Part shown: positions 51,475 through 60,192 of the stretch, in pieces
Position numbering within the stretch: position 1 is the first letter of the stretch
Layout: every line of letters starts with the position of its first letter
Origin: Streptomyces caeruleatus
GTDB taxonomy: Bacteria; Actinomycetota; Actinomycetes; Streptomycetales; Streptomycetaceae
Assembly: GCF_001514235.1 (NCBI RefSeq)
Contig: NZ_KQ948940.1
Coordinates: 1-64,000 of the forward strand
DNA: 64,000 nt
Reading direction: 5' to 3'
Notes under the pieces: generated by a model
Told to the model about the DNA's origin: nothing
The model's database searches: none
The model's input: the letters and a program-made list of their open reading frames with translations, nothing else
Translations under genes and position numbers: made by a program

Positions 51475-52812
51475 ATGCCTCGGACAGATCTTCGCGTGTT
51501 GGCGGCGATGCTGGGAACGTTGACACTTGTGGTCGGCTGCAGCAGCGACGGCGGATCGAGCAGAGGGCAGCGGCCGAGCGGTGAACACGTGACGATCCGA
51601 GTGCCTGGCAACGCCCCGACGATCTCGGACGCGGTGTCGCTGGCCCGCCCCGGTGACCTGGTCCTGGTCGCTCCCGGCGTCTATCACGAGTCCGTGAGGA
51701 TCACCACGCCTCGGATCACTCTTCGTGGCGAGTCCCGGGACAAGGTCGTCATCGACGGACGGCTGCAGCAGCCGAACGGTGTTGTCGTCTCGGCGCCCGG
51801 GGTGGCCGTGCAGAACCTGACGGTCGAGAACAACACGCAGAACGGGGTGCTGGTCACCGGTTCGGCGAAGGCGGCCGCCGGGATGCCGGGGCAGAGCGGC
51901 GGCTACGACACCGGCGACGAGCCCGTCACCTTCCTGAAGTCGTTCCTGGTCTCGTACGTGACCGCGACCCGCAACGGTCTGTACGGTATCTACGCGTTCT
52001 CCACGCAGAACGGTGTCATCGAGCACTCGTACACGTCAGGCGGTGCCGACTCGGGGATCTATGTCGGGCAGTGCAAGCCGTGCCGCATCGTGGTGCGGGA
52101 CAACATCGCCGAACTCAACGCGGTCGGTTACGAAGGCACCAACGCCAGCGGAGACATGTACGTGGTCGGCAACCGCCTGGTGGGCAACCGGGTCGGACTC
52201 ACCACCAACTCCGACCACCAGGAGAAGCTGGTCCCGCAGCGGGGCTCCGTCATCGCGGGCAATCTGATCGCCGCCAACCAGCAGAAGGCCACCCCGGAGC
52301 AGGCCGACGGAGGGTGGGGCACTGGTATCGGCGTCGACGGCGGCAGCGAGAACCAGTTCATCCGCAACCGCATCGCCGGCAACAGCAACGCCGGGCTGGT
52401 GATCACCGCGACCGCCGACATGCCCGCGATCGGCAACCGGATCGTGGACAACATGTTCACCGGCAACGGCGTCGATGTCGGCTGGACGTTCCCCAGCGCC
52501 ACGCGGGGCCGGGGCAACTGCCTGCGCGGCAACGATCTGAAAACCACGGTGCCCGCCCGGCTCGCGACCACCGCGACCTGCCCACTCCCGGCCAAGTCGC
52601 CCTCGCCGGACGGCCGGTGGACGACGCCGACGGCACCCGGTGGCATTCCGTTCACCGAGGTCGCGGCGCCTGCTCCGCAGCCGCAGTTCCCCCATGCCCG
52701 CACCGCGGGCGCCACCGCTGTCCCGGCCGTCCCGGACCTCCCGGACACGGCGGACATCCCGCTGCCGTCGGCGGCCCTGCTCGCCGCGGACGCGCGGGTG
52801 CGGACGTCCTGA
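51475..52812 (+). CDS. Right-handed beta-helix lipoprotein
   Basis: 445 residues. Signal peptide with lipobox LVVGC (Cys near 22). It is followed by a right-handed parallel beta-helix: TISDAVSLARPGDLVLVAPG, VYHESVRITTPRITLRGESR, VAVQNLTVENNTQNGVLVTG, and repeated NRxxGNxxGL coils such as GNRLVGNRVGLTTNSDHQ. A Pro/Ala-rich tail closes it. This is the pectate-lyase/NosD-like fold, usually binding or cutting polysaccharide. It sits outside the membrane, opposite the DyP peroxidase. Substrate unknown. Confidence 0.85.
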   Translation: MPRTDLRVLAAMLGTLTLVVGCSSDGGSSRGQRPSGEHVTIRVPGNAPTISDAVSLARPGDLVLVAPGVYHESVRITTPRITLRGESRDKVVIDGRLQQPNGVVVSAPGVAVQNLTVENNTQNGVLVTGSAKAAAGMPGQSGGYDTGDEPVTFLKSFLVSYVTATRNGLYGIYAFSTQNGVIEHSYTSGGADSGIYVGQCKPCRIVVRDNIAELNAVGYEGTNASGDMYVVGNRLVGNRVGLTTNSDHQEKLVPQRGSVIAGNLIAANQQKATPEQADGGWGTGIGVDGGSENQFIRNRIAGNSNAGLVITATADMPAIGNRIVDNMFTGNGVDVGWTFPSATRGRGNCLRGNDLKTTVPARLATTATCPLPAKSPSPDGRWTTPTAPGGIPFTEVAAPAPQPQFPHARTAGATAVPAVPDLPDTADIPLPSAALLAADARVRTS

Positions 52813-52819
52813 ACCGTGG

Positions 52820-53626
52820 CTATCGCGCCGGGGTGACTCCGGGTACCGGAGTCACCGGAACGTACTTCTGGGTGTCGAAATCGATAACCACTGGCTCCGA
52901 CTCGGAACTCACGCTGACGCGGACCCGGTACATGGTGCCGTCCGACCCGACCCAGTAGCGCACGTTGCCCGCTGTGCCGGGGCGGTCACGGGAGGTCGGC
53001 CCGGTCATGACGTCCACCGGATGCCCGTCCACCTCGCCCCGGCCCCACCAGGCGGCACCGTTCTGCGGCAGCAGTTCGGCGTTGTCCGGCCGGTCGCTGC
53101 CGAGTCCGAGTGCGATGGACAGCGCCGTGTCCAGGGCGCTGCCGGACGACTGCAACGGGCGGCTGTACCAGCCCGAGCGGGGCGGCGACGCGGGGGCGTG
53201 CGCCGGGGCGTTCGCCATCGGGTGGACGAACACCGAGTCGGCCGTCCACTGGACAAGCCCGTCGCTGGACGTGTCGCGCCCGATGCCGTGCACCACGCCG
53301 TAACCGAGTTCGCCCTTGTAGTCGACGGACCCGGTGACGGTCAGCCCACCGGCGGTGCCCGGCACAGTGATCGTCACCGCGCGGCCGTGCGCCTCGTAGT
53401 TGCGGAACCGCGTGATAGCCAGCCGGTTCGCCTCGTCCGAGGTCACGGTGCGTGGACCGCCGGCCTCGGGCTCATGGTCGGCGACCAGGAACGCGGCCAC
53501 TACGACGGCCACCAGGGCGATGACGGCCGCGGCCCAGCGTGGCCGCGGCCATCGGCGCCTGCCGACCGTACGACCCGGTGGAGCTTGCTGGTTTCTGACG
53601 CTCCGCACGCGCCTCGACGCTGCCAC
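52820..53626 (-). CDS. Single-pass membrane protein of unknown function
   Basis: 268 residues from a GTG. A basic cytoplasmic tail (RTVGRRRWPRPRW) precedes one helix (AAAVIALVAVVVAAFLVADH); the rest is extracytoplasmic and beta-rich: VTVTSDEANRLAITRFRNYE-like sequence, VTITVPGTAGGLTVTGSVDY and NVRYWVGSDGTMYRVRVSV. No enzyme motif. It converges with the beta-helix lipoprotein, the two stops being 7 bases apart. Confidence 0.75.
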   Translation of the reverse strand: MAASRRVRSVRNQQAPPGRTVGRRRWPRPRWAAAVIALVAVVVAAFLVADHEPEAGGPRTVTSDEANRLAITRFRNYEAHGRAVTITVPGTAGGLTVTGSVDYKGELGYGVVHGIGRDTSSDGLVQWTADSVFVHPMANAPAHAPASPPRSGWYSRPLQSSGSALDTALSIALGLGSDRPDNAELLPQNGAAWWGRGEVDGHPVDVMTGPTSRDRPGTAGNVRYWVGSDGTMYRVRVSVSSESEPVVIDFDTQKYVPVTPVPGVTPAR

Positions 53627-53765
53627 TCTTCTGGTTCACCCTCTCGGTCACCCCGCACGGTTCGGCCGCCGTGCGGTCGCGGCGGCACTCGGCGGTCCGG
53701 TGCCGGACGGCGTCTCGGCCGGCCCTCGCGGACCGGCCGAGACGTGAGTTCAGCCCTCGGTTCGC

Positions 53766-56261
53766 TCAGTGTTGCCGAGCGCGCCGCTTCCGACTCATGA
53801 ACGTGGTGGCCAGGCCCGCACCCACCAGCAGACCGACCAGAGCGATCATCTCCGGCAGCCCGGACGTGCCGGTGTTGGCCATCGATCCCTTGCCGCCACC
53901 GGCCGGGGCCTGGTTGGCAGGCGGCGCGGACGAAGGCGGCGTAGAGGCGGGTGGCGAACTCGGAGTAGGCGTCGGGGTCGGTGACGGTGACGGGGCCGCC
54001 TTCGGGATGTACACCCCGGCGTCGATCGTGTGATCGACCTCGCCCGGCTGGTCCGGGGCCGTGACCGGCGCGCTGCCGTCGCACAGCTGCCCTGTGGTCG
54101 GTGGTGTCACATTGGAGTCATGCGCACGGCTGTCCCCGGCTTGCGGGAGCGTGAACCGCAGCTCGCTCGTCGCGGGCCGGCCAGGCACCTTGCCGGTGTC
54201 GGCGGTGCACACGTCGAACTGGACCGTGTACTTCGCACCCGGCGTGAGCTGGTACTCGGCGCCGACACCACCGAAGTAGTACTCACCGGCGGCATCGGTG
54301 CTGGTCGTGGCGACCTGCTTGCCGTCCGCGTCCAACAGGTTGATCGTGGCCCCCGGCAGCGGCGTTTCCGCGGGGTCCTGGAGCCCATTGTGGTCGCCGT
54401 CGAACCACACGCGGTTTCCGATCTGGATCGGCGCATTGGCGGCCGTGAACGCGATGTCACCGAGTCCGCCAGCCTTGCCGAACCCGCCTTGCCCGGGGCT
54501 GACGAACTGGAACCCGTTGGCGGTCGGGTTGTTGCCAGGGCCCTGACCGATCGTGATGTTGTGGTAGCCGGTCCCGGAGGTCGCGACATTGACGACCGGG
54601 TCGAACTCCGTGCTGACGACCCACTGCTGCTGCGGGATATAGGCCACCGACCCGAGCGCGGTCTCCTGGTGCGCGGTGGTGTAGGAGTCGCCCGGGAAGT
54701 ACTCGACGACATCGGCGTCCTGGCCGCCGTTGTTGGCGGGGGTGGCGTGGTTGGGGCAGCTGCCGGTGCCTTCCCACTCGAACGTACCGGTGGGCGTGGC
54801 GCAGACCATGGTGATGTCACCACCGGACATGCCGTTTTCCACCGTGTCGTTCCCCGGGCGGGGGTCCTTTCCTCCCCAACCGAGTACGTCCATGAACCGG
54901 TCGCGGAAACCGAGAATTATCGAACCGTCGCGGCCGAAGGTGAGGGAGGCCAGCTCCGGCTGCGGATCGATGAAGATGTTGCCCGACTTCCGGTCGTCCC
55001 ACGTGTTCAGGCTGGTGTTCCACGGGTTCCAGTGGGTGGCCTTGTCGCCGGAACCGTAGACGCTGCCGCGCTTGTAGGTGAGCGGGTGGTCCAGCACCGT
55101 GGTGAACCGCTCGCCGTCGTAGGCGTAGACGACGGCCTTCAGGTCCGCGCGCCGCTGCGTGCTCTCCGCGCTGCACACACCGCCGACGTACAGCTTGTTG
55201 TCGTGGTACTCGAGACCGAACGGCCGCCAGTCGCCGGAACTCGCACACCCCGGGTCCGGGATCCGCACCGACGCCTCGGGAAGCAGGGCGGAGTCCCCGG
55301 TCGCGTCGAAGCTCACCAGGCTGCGGGTCAGCAGGTTCACCGCGTACAGCGTGGAGCCGTCCGCCGACAGCGCCAGGCCACCGAGGCTCTCCTTGCCCGG
55401 CGCGTCGGTGAACCCGCCGTCCTTCACCATGTTCGTGGCGTCATGCGGCGTCACCGCCGCGCCCGGCACCCGCGCGAACAGCTCCGGCGCGCCCGAGCCG
55501 TCGGCCGGCACCGTGTAGATCGCGCCGGCGCCCCGTGGCCCGTAGGCGGCGTACCGTCGGGCGAACGCGCTCTGGAACACCCGGTTCTGGTTCTTGTCGT
55601 ACGCCAGCCCGAACGTCGTGCCCACCTGGGCCTGCGTGGCCAGCGTATCCGGGCACGCCACATCGGTCGGACACGTGCCCCGGACGTTCGTCCCGAACGC
55701 CACCAGTGCCCGGGTGTCGGTTCCGTTGGCGCCGTTGTGGACCGGTACGAAATAGCGCGAGTCAGACGTCGTGTAGTCGGCCGGATTCCATACTCCGGTC
55801 ACCACCGAGGCGTCCTTCCCGCCCGACACGTCCACGAACGACGTGAAGCTGTCGAAGTGGTTCTCCGCCGTCGACGCGGGCGCCGCCTGCAGATAGTCGC
55901 TGTACGGCGCGGGGACGCTCACATCGACGCGGTACTGGCCGCCGCTCAGCGCCTCCGACGGCGCCACGACGACCTTTCCGGTGGTGTCCGTGACGCCGCT
56001 GACGTGGTTCCCGGCGGGGTCGGAGATCTCCACACTCATGCCCTGCTGCGGCACGTCCATCGTCGTGTTGATCACGCCGGTCCCGAAGAAGTCCCGCAGC
56101 ACTTGGACCGTCAGCGTGCCGTCGTCGGGCGCAGCGGCGGCCGGTCCGGCCGTCGCCCCCACAGCGCCGCCCGCCAATAAGAGAACGGATAACCCTATGC
56201 GCGCCAGCGGCCCCGCAAGCCTGCGGGCCGACTGGCGCGAGTCTCTGCCGACTCGGTTCAC
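53766..56261 (-). CDS. Wall-anchored SdrD B-domain surface protein
   Basis: 831 residues from a GTG with GGAG 8 bases upstream. Signal peptide of about 40 residues (LARIGLSVLLLAGGAVGATA, cleaved near AAAAPDD). A beta-rich domain of about 550 residues follows, then a Cna/SdrD B-type repeat: IGNRVWFDGDHNGLQDPAET, PLPGATINLLDADGKQVATT, TDAAGEYYFGGV. A Pro/Thr/Ser linker leads to MANTG, a variant of the Streptomyces LAxTG sortase motif, a hydrophobic helix and basic tail FMSRKRRARQH. It should be linked to peptidoglycan by a class E-type sortase. Confidence 0.87.
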   Translation of the reverse strand: MNRVGRDSRQSARRLAGPLARIGLSVLLLAGGAVGATAGPAAAAPDDGTLTVQVLRDFFGTGVINTTMDVPQQGMSVEISDPAGNHVSGVTDTTGKVVVAPSEALSGGQYRVDVSVPAPYSDYLQAAPASTAENHFDSFTSFVDVSGGKDASVVTGVWNPADYTTSDSRYFVPVHNGANGTDTRALVAFGTNVRGTCPTDVACPDTLATQAQVGTTFGLAYDKNQNRVFQSAFARRYAAYGPRGAGAIYTVPADGSGAPELFARVPGAAVTPHDATNMVKDGGFTDAPGKESLGGLALSADGSTLYAVNLLTRSLVSFDATGDSALLPEASVRIPDPGCASSGDWRPFGLEYHDNKLYVGGVCSAESTQRRADLKAVVYAYDGERFTTVLDHPLTYKRGSVYGSGDKATHWNPWNTSLNTWDDRKSGNIFIDPQPELASLTFGRDGSIILGFRDRFMDVLGWGGKDPRPGNDTVENGMSGGDITMVCATPTGTFEWEGTGSCPNHATPANNGGQDADVVEYFPGDSYTTAHQETALGSVAYIPQQQWVVSTEFDPVVNVATSGTGYHNITIGQGPGNNPTANGFQFVSPGQGGFGKAGGLGDIAFTAANAPIQIGNRVWFDGDHNGLQDPAETPLPGATINLLDADGKQVATTSTDAAGEYYFGGVGAEYQLTPGAKYTVQFDVCTADTGKVPGRPATSELRFTLPQAGDSRAHDSNVTPPTTGQLCDGSAPVTAPDQPGEVDHTIDAGVYIPKAAPSPSPTPTPTPSSPPASTPPSSAPPANQAPAGGGKGSMANTGTSGLPEMIALVGLLVGAGLATTFMSRKRRARQH

Positions 56262-56770
56262 AGCATCACACTCCACGGTTCTCTTGTCATGAAAACGAAG
56301 CCCTCGTTTCTCGCTGCACGCCCGCCGCAGCCCCGGGCACGTACACCGGTCGCGAACACGATGGAGAAGAAAAGGAGCCCACCGTCGCTGAGCGGGACCG
56401 CATTTGTGATGATTGTTTGCGGATGCTGCGGGAGCACTGTGTGTGACGTCGGACGGGGAAAGGGGAAGCGCGTTCAGCATCTTGGGTAGAGCCGCCCCGG
56501 ATCGCGCGTCTGCGCAGCGCAACCACGGTCCGCCCACCCCCGCCATCAACCTCACCGATCGCCGTCGCGAGCAGCGCGCAATACTTTATCCGCAGGAGTC
56601 TCGTCGGCACCAGAAGCACCCCTGGAATTCATTGACATCCGCGATATCCTCGAAAGTCCCGGAGAATATTGATGGGGAGAATCTGTGAAAATGGCGTGAT
56701 GGTCAAATGTGCTTGCGTTGGGGCATGTGACGCCTGGATATCCACAACGCGGCTGGAACGCCCGTTCCCC
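56262..56770. other. Gene-free, relatively AT-rich stretch
   Basis: About 510 bases upstream of the surface-protein gene. No frame has both a start site and protein-like content. TTGACA at 56632-56637 is a possible -35 box on the plus strand but no good -10 follows. The IS5-type element begins at its right end. Confidence 0.4.
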
Positions 56771-57319
56771 TAACAACGGCTAACACAATGACGTGGATCG
56801 GCGCTGATGGTCGTTGCCGACAGGGCAGTTGAGCGTTCGGTCTGTCGTGGGGATGTCGCCGTGGATCGTGTCGGATGAGCTGTGGGACCGCCTGGAGTCG
56901 CTGCTTGGCTTCGGCTCAGGCATGACGTGCTGGCGACGCCTTCGGGATGGGAACGATCCACCTGATCACCGACGGACACGGCACCCCGCTCGCGGTCCTG
57001 CTGACCGGCGGCAACCGCAACGACGTCACCCAGCTCATGGCCTTGCTCGACGCGATCCCGCCCGTCCGCGGCCGGGTGGGCCGTCCGCGCCGCAAGCGAG
57101 ACTCGTTGTTCGCCGACTGCGGCTACGACCACGACATCTACCGCGACCAGGTCCGCAAGCGCGGCATCGTGCCGGCCATCGCTCGCGTTTTGCGTGGCTG
57201 CACGGCTTTCGACGCCTGCGGATCCGATAGGAACGGCGGGCGGACACGAAGCGTTCCTCAAGCTCGCCTGCCGCCTGATCCCTCACCGGCAACTCGGCTC
57301 ATTGTGTTAGCCGCTGTAA
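56771..57319. mobile_element. Internally deleted IS5-family element
   Basis: Terminal inverted repeats of 21 bases, 19 matching: left TAACAACGGCTAACACAATG at 56771-56790, right the complement at 57299-57319. Between them lies a transposase gene with a large internal deletion. At about 549 bp it is a non-autonomous, MITE-like derivative. No convincing target-site duplication could be read. Confidence 0.8.
56814..57210 (+). pseudogene. IS5-family transposase remnant
   Basis: The N-terminal piece LSVRSVVGMSPWIVSDELWD, RLESLL is in one frame. The C-terminal piece, from about 56947, is in another: IHLITDGHGTPLAVLLTGGN, RNDVTQLMALLDAIPP, RRKRDSLFADCGYDHDIYRD. The middle of the gene, including the first catalytic Asp, is deleted, and the end is degenerate. 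Confidence 0.8.
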
Positions 57320-57344
57320 GGGCACGCAAAGGGCACGGCGCCCC

Positions 57345-57388
57345 CCAAAATGGTCTAGACAACAAATAACCCCAGGCCGTAGACCTGG
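57345..57388. repeat. Direct repeat copy 2, beside tRNA-Gly
   Basis: CCCCAAAATGGTCTAGACAA, then CAAATAACCCCAGGCC matches the copy at 48487-48527. TGGTCTAGACA also resembles one and a half arms of the Streptomyces DasR site (TGGTCTAGACCA). Confidence 0.6.
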
Positions 57389-57392
57389 GGTT
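57368..57392 (-). terminator. Terminator of tRNA-Gly
   Basis: On the minus strand AACCCCAGG and CCTGGGGTT form a 9-bp stem with a 7-base loop, followed by ATTTGTTGT, 7 bases beyond the tRNA 3' end. Confidence 0.8.
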
Positions 57393-57398
57393 TCATCA

Positions 57399-57472
57399 TG
57401 GAGCGGGTGACGAGAATCGAACTCGCGCTCTCAGCTTGGGAAGCTGATGTTCTACCATTAAACTACACCCGC
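57399..57472 (-). tRNA. tRNA-Gly (anticodon CCC)
   Basis: Acceptor GCGGGTG pairs with CACCCGC, then discriminator T and an encoded CCA. D arm GTAGTTTAATGGTAGAAC; anticodon stem TCAGC/GCTGA with 7-base loop TTCCCAA, giving anticodon CCC for GGG codons; T loop TTCGATT. 74 bases with CCA. Confidence 0.95.
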
Positions 57473-57759
57473 GTAAGACGCCCGTTCCGAGATCATCCGG
57501 AGTCGGTGTCCGATTGCCTGGTCACTGTACCTCATCACCGGCCCCCGGCGCTGATGCCGTGGGGCCTGAGGGCGTTTCAGGGGGTGGATGTGACTGCGGG
57601 GTACCGGAGTTGGGGCGTACGGTGGAGCGGTCGGAGAGGGTCAGGGCGGGGTCGGAGTGCCGCCTGGAGGGCCGTCCCTTTGATCCCGTAATGTGGCCTC
57701 TCGTCGTCAGGCAGGCAGGCAGCCTGACGCGGCTCTTGGGGAAGGGACTCTAGGACTTG

Positions 57760-57924
57760 ATGGAGCGCACCGTCGTCCGTTGTGCCGATGGGCACGTGTT
57801 CAGCACCGCTTCGTTCCCGATGCAGCAGGCCGAGCGTCTCGGCCCCGGGCGGCTCCTCCGGTGCCCCCGCTGCGCCCGGCTCCGCAGTGTGGTGCCGGTG
57901 CCGGTGGCGTTGGGGAAGCGGTAG
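57760..57924 (+). CDS. Small zinc-ribbon-like protein
   Basis: 54 residues from an ATG with AGGA upstream. Begins MERTVVRCADGHVFSTASFP and has one CPRC (LLRCPRCARLRSVVP) plus an upstream Cys and His, enough for one metal site. Very similar short proteins are encoded next to dcd-type loci in Streptomyces. Function unknown. GGCAGTACC repeats follow at 57940-57970. Confidence 0.7.
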   Translation: MERTVVRCADGHVFSTASFPMQQAERLGPGRLLRCPRCARLRSVVPVPVALGKR

Positions 57925-58059
57925 AGCAATACCGGCACCGCCGGCAGTACCGGCAGTACCGGCAGTACCAGCGAACAACAGGCACTACAGCAAGCGCAGC
58001 GCCAGGCGCGTGGAGACCGTGATTGTGGTCGTTCCGCGCGCCTTGCGTATCCTCGGGGC

Positions 58060-58635
58060 GTGCTTCTCTCAGACAAGGACATCCGGGCCGAGATCGACGC
58101 CGGGCGGGTACGGATCGATCCCTACGACGAATCCATGGTGCAGCCGTCGAGCATCGACGTGCGGCTGGACCGTTACTTCCGGGTGTTCGAGAACCACCGG
58201 TACCCGCACATCGACCCCTCCGTGGAGCAGGCGGATCTCACGCGGCTCGTGGAGCCCGAGGGCGACGAGCCGTTCATCCTGCACCCCGGGGAGTTCGTAC
58301 TCGCGTCGACGTACGAGGTCATCACTCTGCCCGATGACCTTGCCTCGCGCCTCGAGGGGAAGTCCTCGCTCGGGCGGCTCGGGCTCGTCACCCACTCCAC
58401 CGCCGGGTTCATCGACCCGGGGTTCAGCGGGCACGTGACCCTTGAGCTGTCCAATCTCGCCACGCTGCCGATCAAGCTCTGGCCCGGGATGAAGATCGGG
58501 CAGCTGTGCATGTTCCGGCTCAGCTCGCCCGCCGAGTTCCCGTACGGCAGCGAGCGGTACGGGTCCCGGTACCAGGGCCAGCGCGGGCCCACCGCCTCGC
58601 GGTCCTTCAAGAACTTCCATCGGACCCAGGTATGA
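58060..58635 (+). CDS. dcd: dCTP deaminase
   Basis: 191 residues from a GTG, the usual length. LLSDKDIRAEI at the start, QPSSIDVRLDRYFRVFEN, LEGKSSLGRLGLVTHSTAGF and IDPGFSGHVTLELSN (active-site and trimer motifs), ending YQGQRGPTASRSF. Converts dCTP to dUTP and ammonia for thymidylate synthesis; some actinobacterial members are bifunctional and release dUMP. The next gene starts inside its last codons (4-base overlap). Confidence 0.97.
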   Translation: MLLSDKDIRAEIDAGRVRIDPYDESMVQPSSIDVRLDRYFRVFENHRYPHIDPSVEQADLTRLVEPEGDEPFILHPGEFVLASTYEVITLPDDLASRLEGKSSLGRLGLVTHSTAGFIDPGFSGHVTLELSNLATLPIKLWPGMKIGQLCMFRLSSPAEFPYGSERYGSRYQGQRGPTASRSFKNFHRTQV

Positions 58636-58838
58636 GCGGCGTACGGGAGAACCTGACCTACGAGCGGTTCGGCGTCGCCGTCCGTGAGCTCGCGCAGACC
58701 ATCGCGGACGACGGGTACGAGCCGGACATCGTGCTCAGCATCGCCCGCGGTGGCGTGTTCGTCGCCGGTGGGCTCGCCTACGCGCTCGAGTGCAAGAACC
58801 TGCATCTGGTGAACGTCGAGTTTAGTTTGGCGGCCTAG
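58632..58838 (+). pseudogene. Phosphoribosyltransferase gene cut off after about 64 codons
   Basis: MSGVRENLTYERFGVAVREL, AQTIADDGYEPDIVLSIARG and GVFVAGGLAYALECKNLHLV, NVEF are the N-terminus of the phosphoribosyltransferase normally encoded after dcd in Streptomyces (about 150-180 residues). After NVEF the reading becomes SLAA and stops. The catalytic PRPP loop that should follow is absent. A terminator-like hairpin and genes typical of integrated elements come next. The abrupt in-frame change is best explained by insertion of an element at about 58820. Confidence 0.75.
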
Positions 58839-58847
58839 TAGCACGTG

Positions 58848-58883
58848 GCTCCGACCTGGGCAAACTGCCTGGTCGGGGCTTTG
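58848..58883 (+). terminator. Hairpin just inside the putative element
   Basis: GCTCCGACC and GGTCGGGGC pair (one wobble) around an inner partial stem, followed by TTTGCTG. It lies 10 bases past the truncated gene. Confidence 0.55.
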
Positions 58884-59052
58884 CTGTCGTGCTTGTTGGT
58901 ACCCCTTGGATGTAGGTCTGACCGGTTGCTCTGCTGAGTTTCTGCTGAGCCTGGGGGCACTCGTTCAGGCAGGTGAGATGTCCCACAGAGAGAAGCCCCA
59001 CCGCGCTCCGCACGATGGGGCCACTCTTGCCGGCAGGTGCCGGAGACGGTTG

Positions 59053-59277
59053 TCAGACGGCACCAAGGTCTCCGGCCCTGACGCTCGTCACAAAGGACAA
59101 GAACACGTCGGCGGGGAAGTCCAGAACTGGACCACTCGGAGCCTTGGAGTCGCGGACGGGGACCACGCCACGTGAGGCGACGAGGTTTGCGGCGACCTCG
59201 ATGCACTGGCCGCCGTTGCTGCTGTACGAGGACGAGAACCAACGCGGGGATTCGGTCGTCACGGGGTGCCCTTTCAC
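59053..59277 (-). CDS. DUF397 protein
   Basis: 74 residues from a GTG overlapping the stop of the upstream regulator; a second GTG 5 codons in is also usable. SPRWFSSSYSSNGGQCIEVA, the VVPVRDSKAPSGPVLDFPAD block and FLSFVTSVRAGDL are the DUF397 signature. DUF397 proteins pair with XRE/DUF5753 regulators in Streptomyces (BldB/WhiJ-type modules) and some pairs behave as toxin-antitoxin-like systems. Confidence 0.92.
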   Translation of the reverse strand: MKGHPVTTESPRWFSSSYSSNGGQCIEVAANLVASRGVVPVRDSKAPSGPVLDFPADVFLSFVTSVRAGDLGAV

Positions 59278-60119
59278 AACTGGTTGATCATGGCTACAGA
59301 CTCCGCCTGTGAGGCGGCCTCAGCCTGCAACTGATGGTAGGCCGTCAACATGGGCTGTACTAACTTCATATCGCGCTCCAGGCGCCCTTGCTGCGCTGAC
59401 TCGGAGTACGCGATACATGACCGGTCGGTCAGGGTGAGCAGCGTTACGGGAAGATCGAAGGACCGTCGCTCGCCGAGGATGTACGGGGCCACTTGGAAAA
59501 CCGTGGAAGGCGATTCGGCGAACACGGTCAGACTGTCCAGCTGAGCCGCCATGACTTCGGGGCCTCCGACCACGCGTCGAATGCAGCTTTCGTCAAGAAC
59601 TGCGTAGACCAGCGGTGCAGGTGTCCGCAGTAGTGATGCCTGCCGTTCTGCGAGCAGCGCCAACCGCTCTTCTGCCTGCTGCTCCGTGATCGCTCCCCGA
59701 CGCACGGCGCCATTAGTGATGGCGGCTGCGTACTCCGGAGTCTGGAGCAATCCCGGAACGATCCCCAGCTCGAAGAGCCTGATCTCTGTCGCACGCGACT
59801 CGTGTGTCACGTACTCCGGGAACCCCTCAAGCAGGGCGGTGTTGCGCACCGCTCTGCCTTGGCGCTCGAACTTGTCTCCGGTTCCAAACGCCCTGTCAGC
59901 ACTGTGCGAGAAGTGCGAAGTTGGAGACCGCCGGCCAGTTTCGACAGCGGAAATATGCGTACCGGAGTACCCCATGCGGACGCCCAACTCGTCCTGAGTC
60001 CAGCCGCGTTCATCCCGCAACCTGCGTAGACGCCCACCGAACGCCGCCGTTGGTGACTTTTTGGGGTCTAACTGTTTCCGGTTCAACAGCCACCGCCTAA
60101 CTCTCCGTGCAAACCACAC
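59274..60119 (-). CDS. XRE/DUF5753 regulator (WhiJ-like)
   Basis: 281 residues as drawn from a GTG; a TTG 12 codons further in is a reasonable alternative start. HTH: FGGRLRRLRDERGWTQDELG, VRMGYSGTHISAVETGRRSP. The rest is DUF5753: ATEIRLFELGIVPGLLQTPE, YAVLDESCIRRVVGGPEVMA, LTLTDRSCIAYSESAQQGRL. The partner DUF397 gene overlaps its stop. Such pairs control developmental or element-borne genes. Confidence 0.92.
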   Translation of the reverse strand: MWFARRVRRWLLNRKQLDPKKSPTAAFGGRLRRLRDERGWTQDELGVRMGYSGTHISAVETGRRSPTSHFSHSADRAFGTGDKFERQGRAVRNTALLEGFPEYVTHESRATEIRLFELGIVPGLLQTPEYAAAITNGAVRRGAITEQQAEERLALLAERQASLLRTPAPLVYAVLDESCIRRVVGGPEVMAAQLDSLTVFAESPSTVFQVAPYILGERRSFDLPVTLLTLTDRSCIAYSESAQQGRLERDMKLVQPMLTAYHQLQAEAASQAESVAMINQL

Positions 60120-60192
60120 AAGTTGAAGACACGCTGACTGTAGGCCACGCTGAATCGCCTTGGTAGTGGAAGCACTACGGAGAGGAGCGGTC

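Noticed and set aside
57926..57975. GGCAGTACC repeats after the small zinc-ribbon gene
   Set aside because: Only about four short noncoding units; no evidence of function beyond simple repetition.
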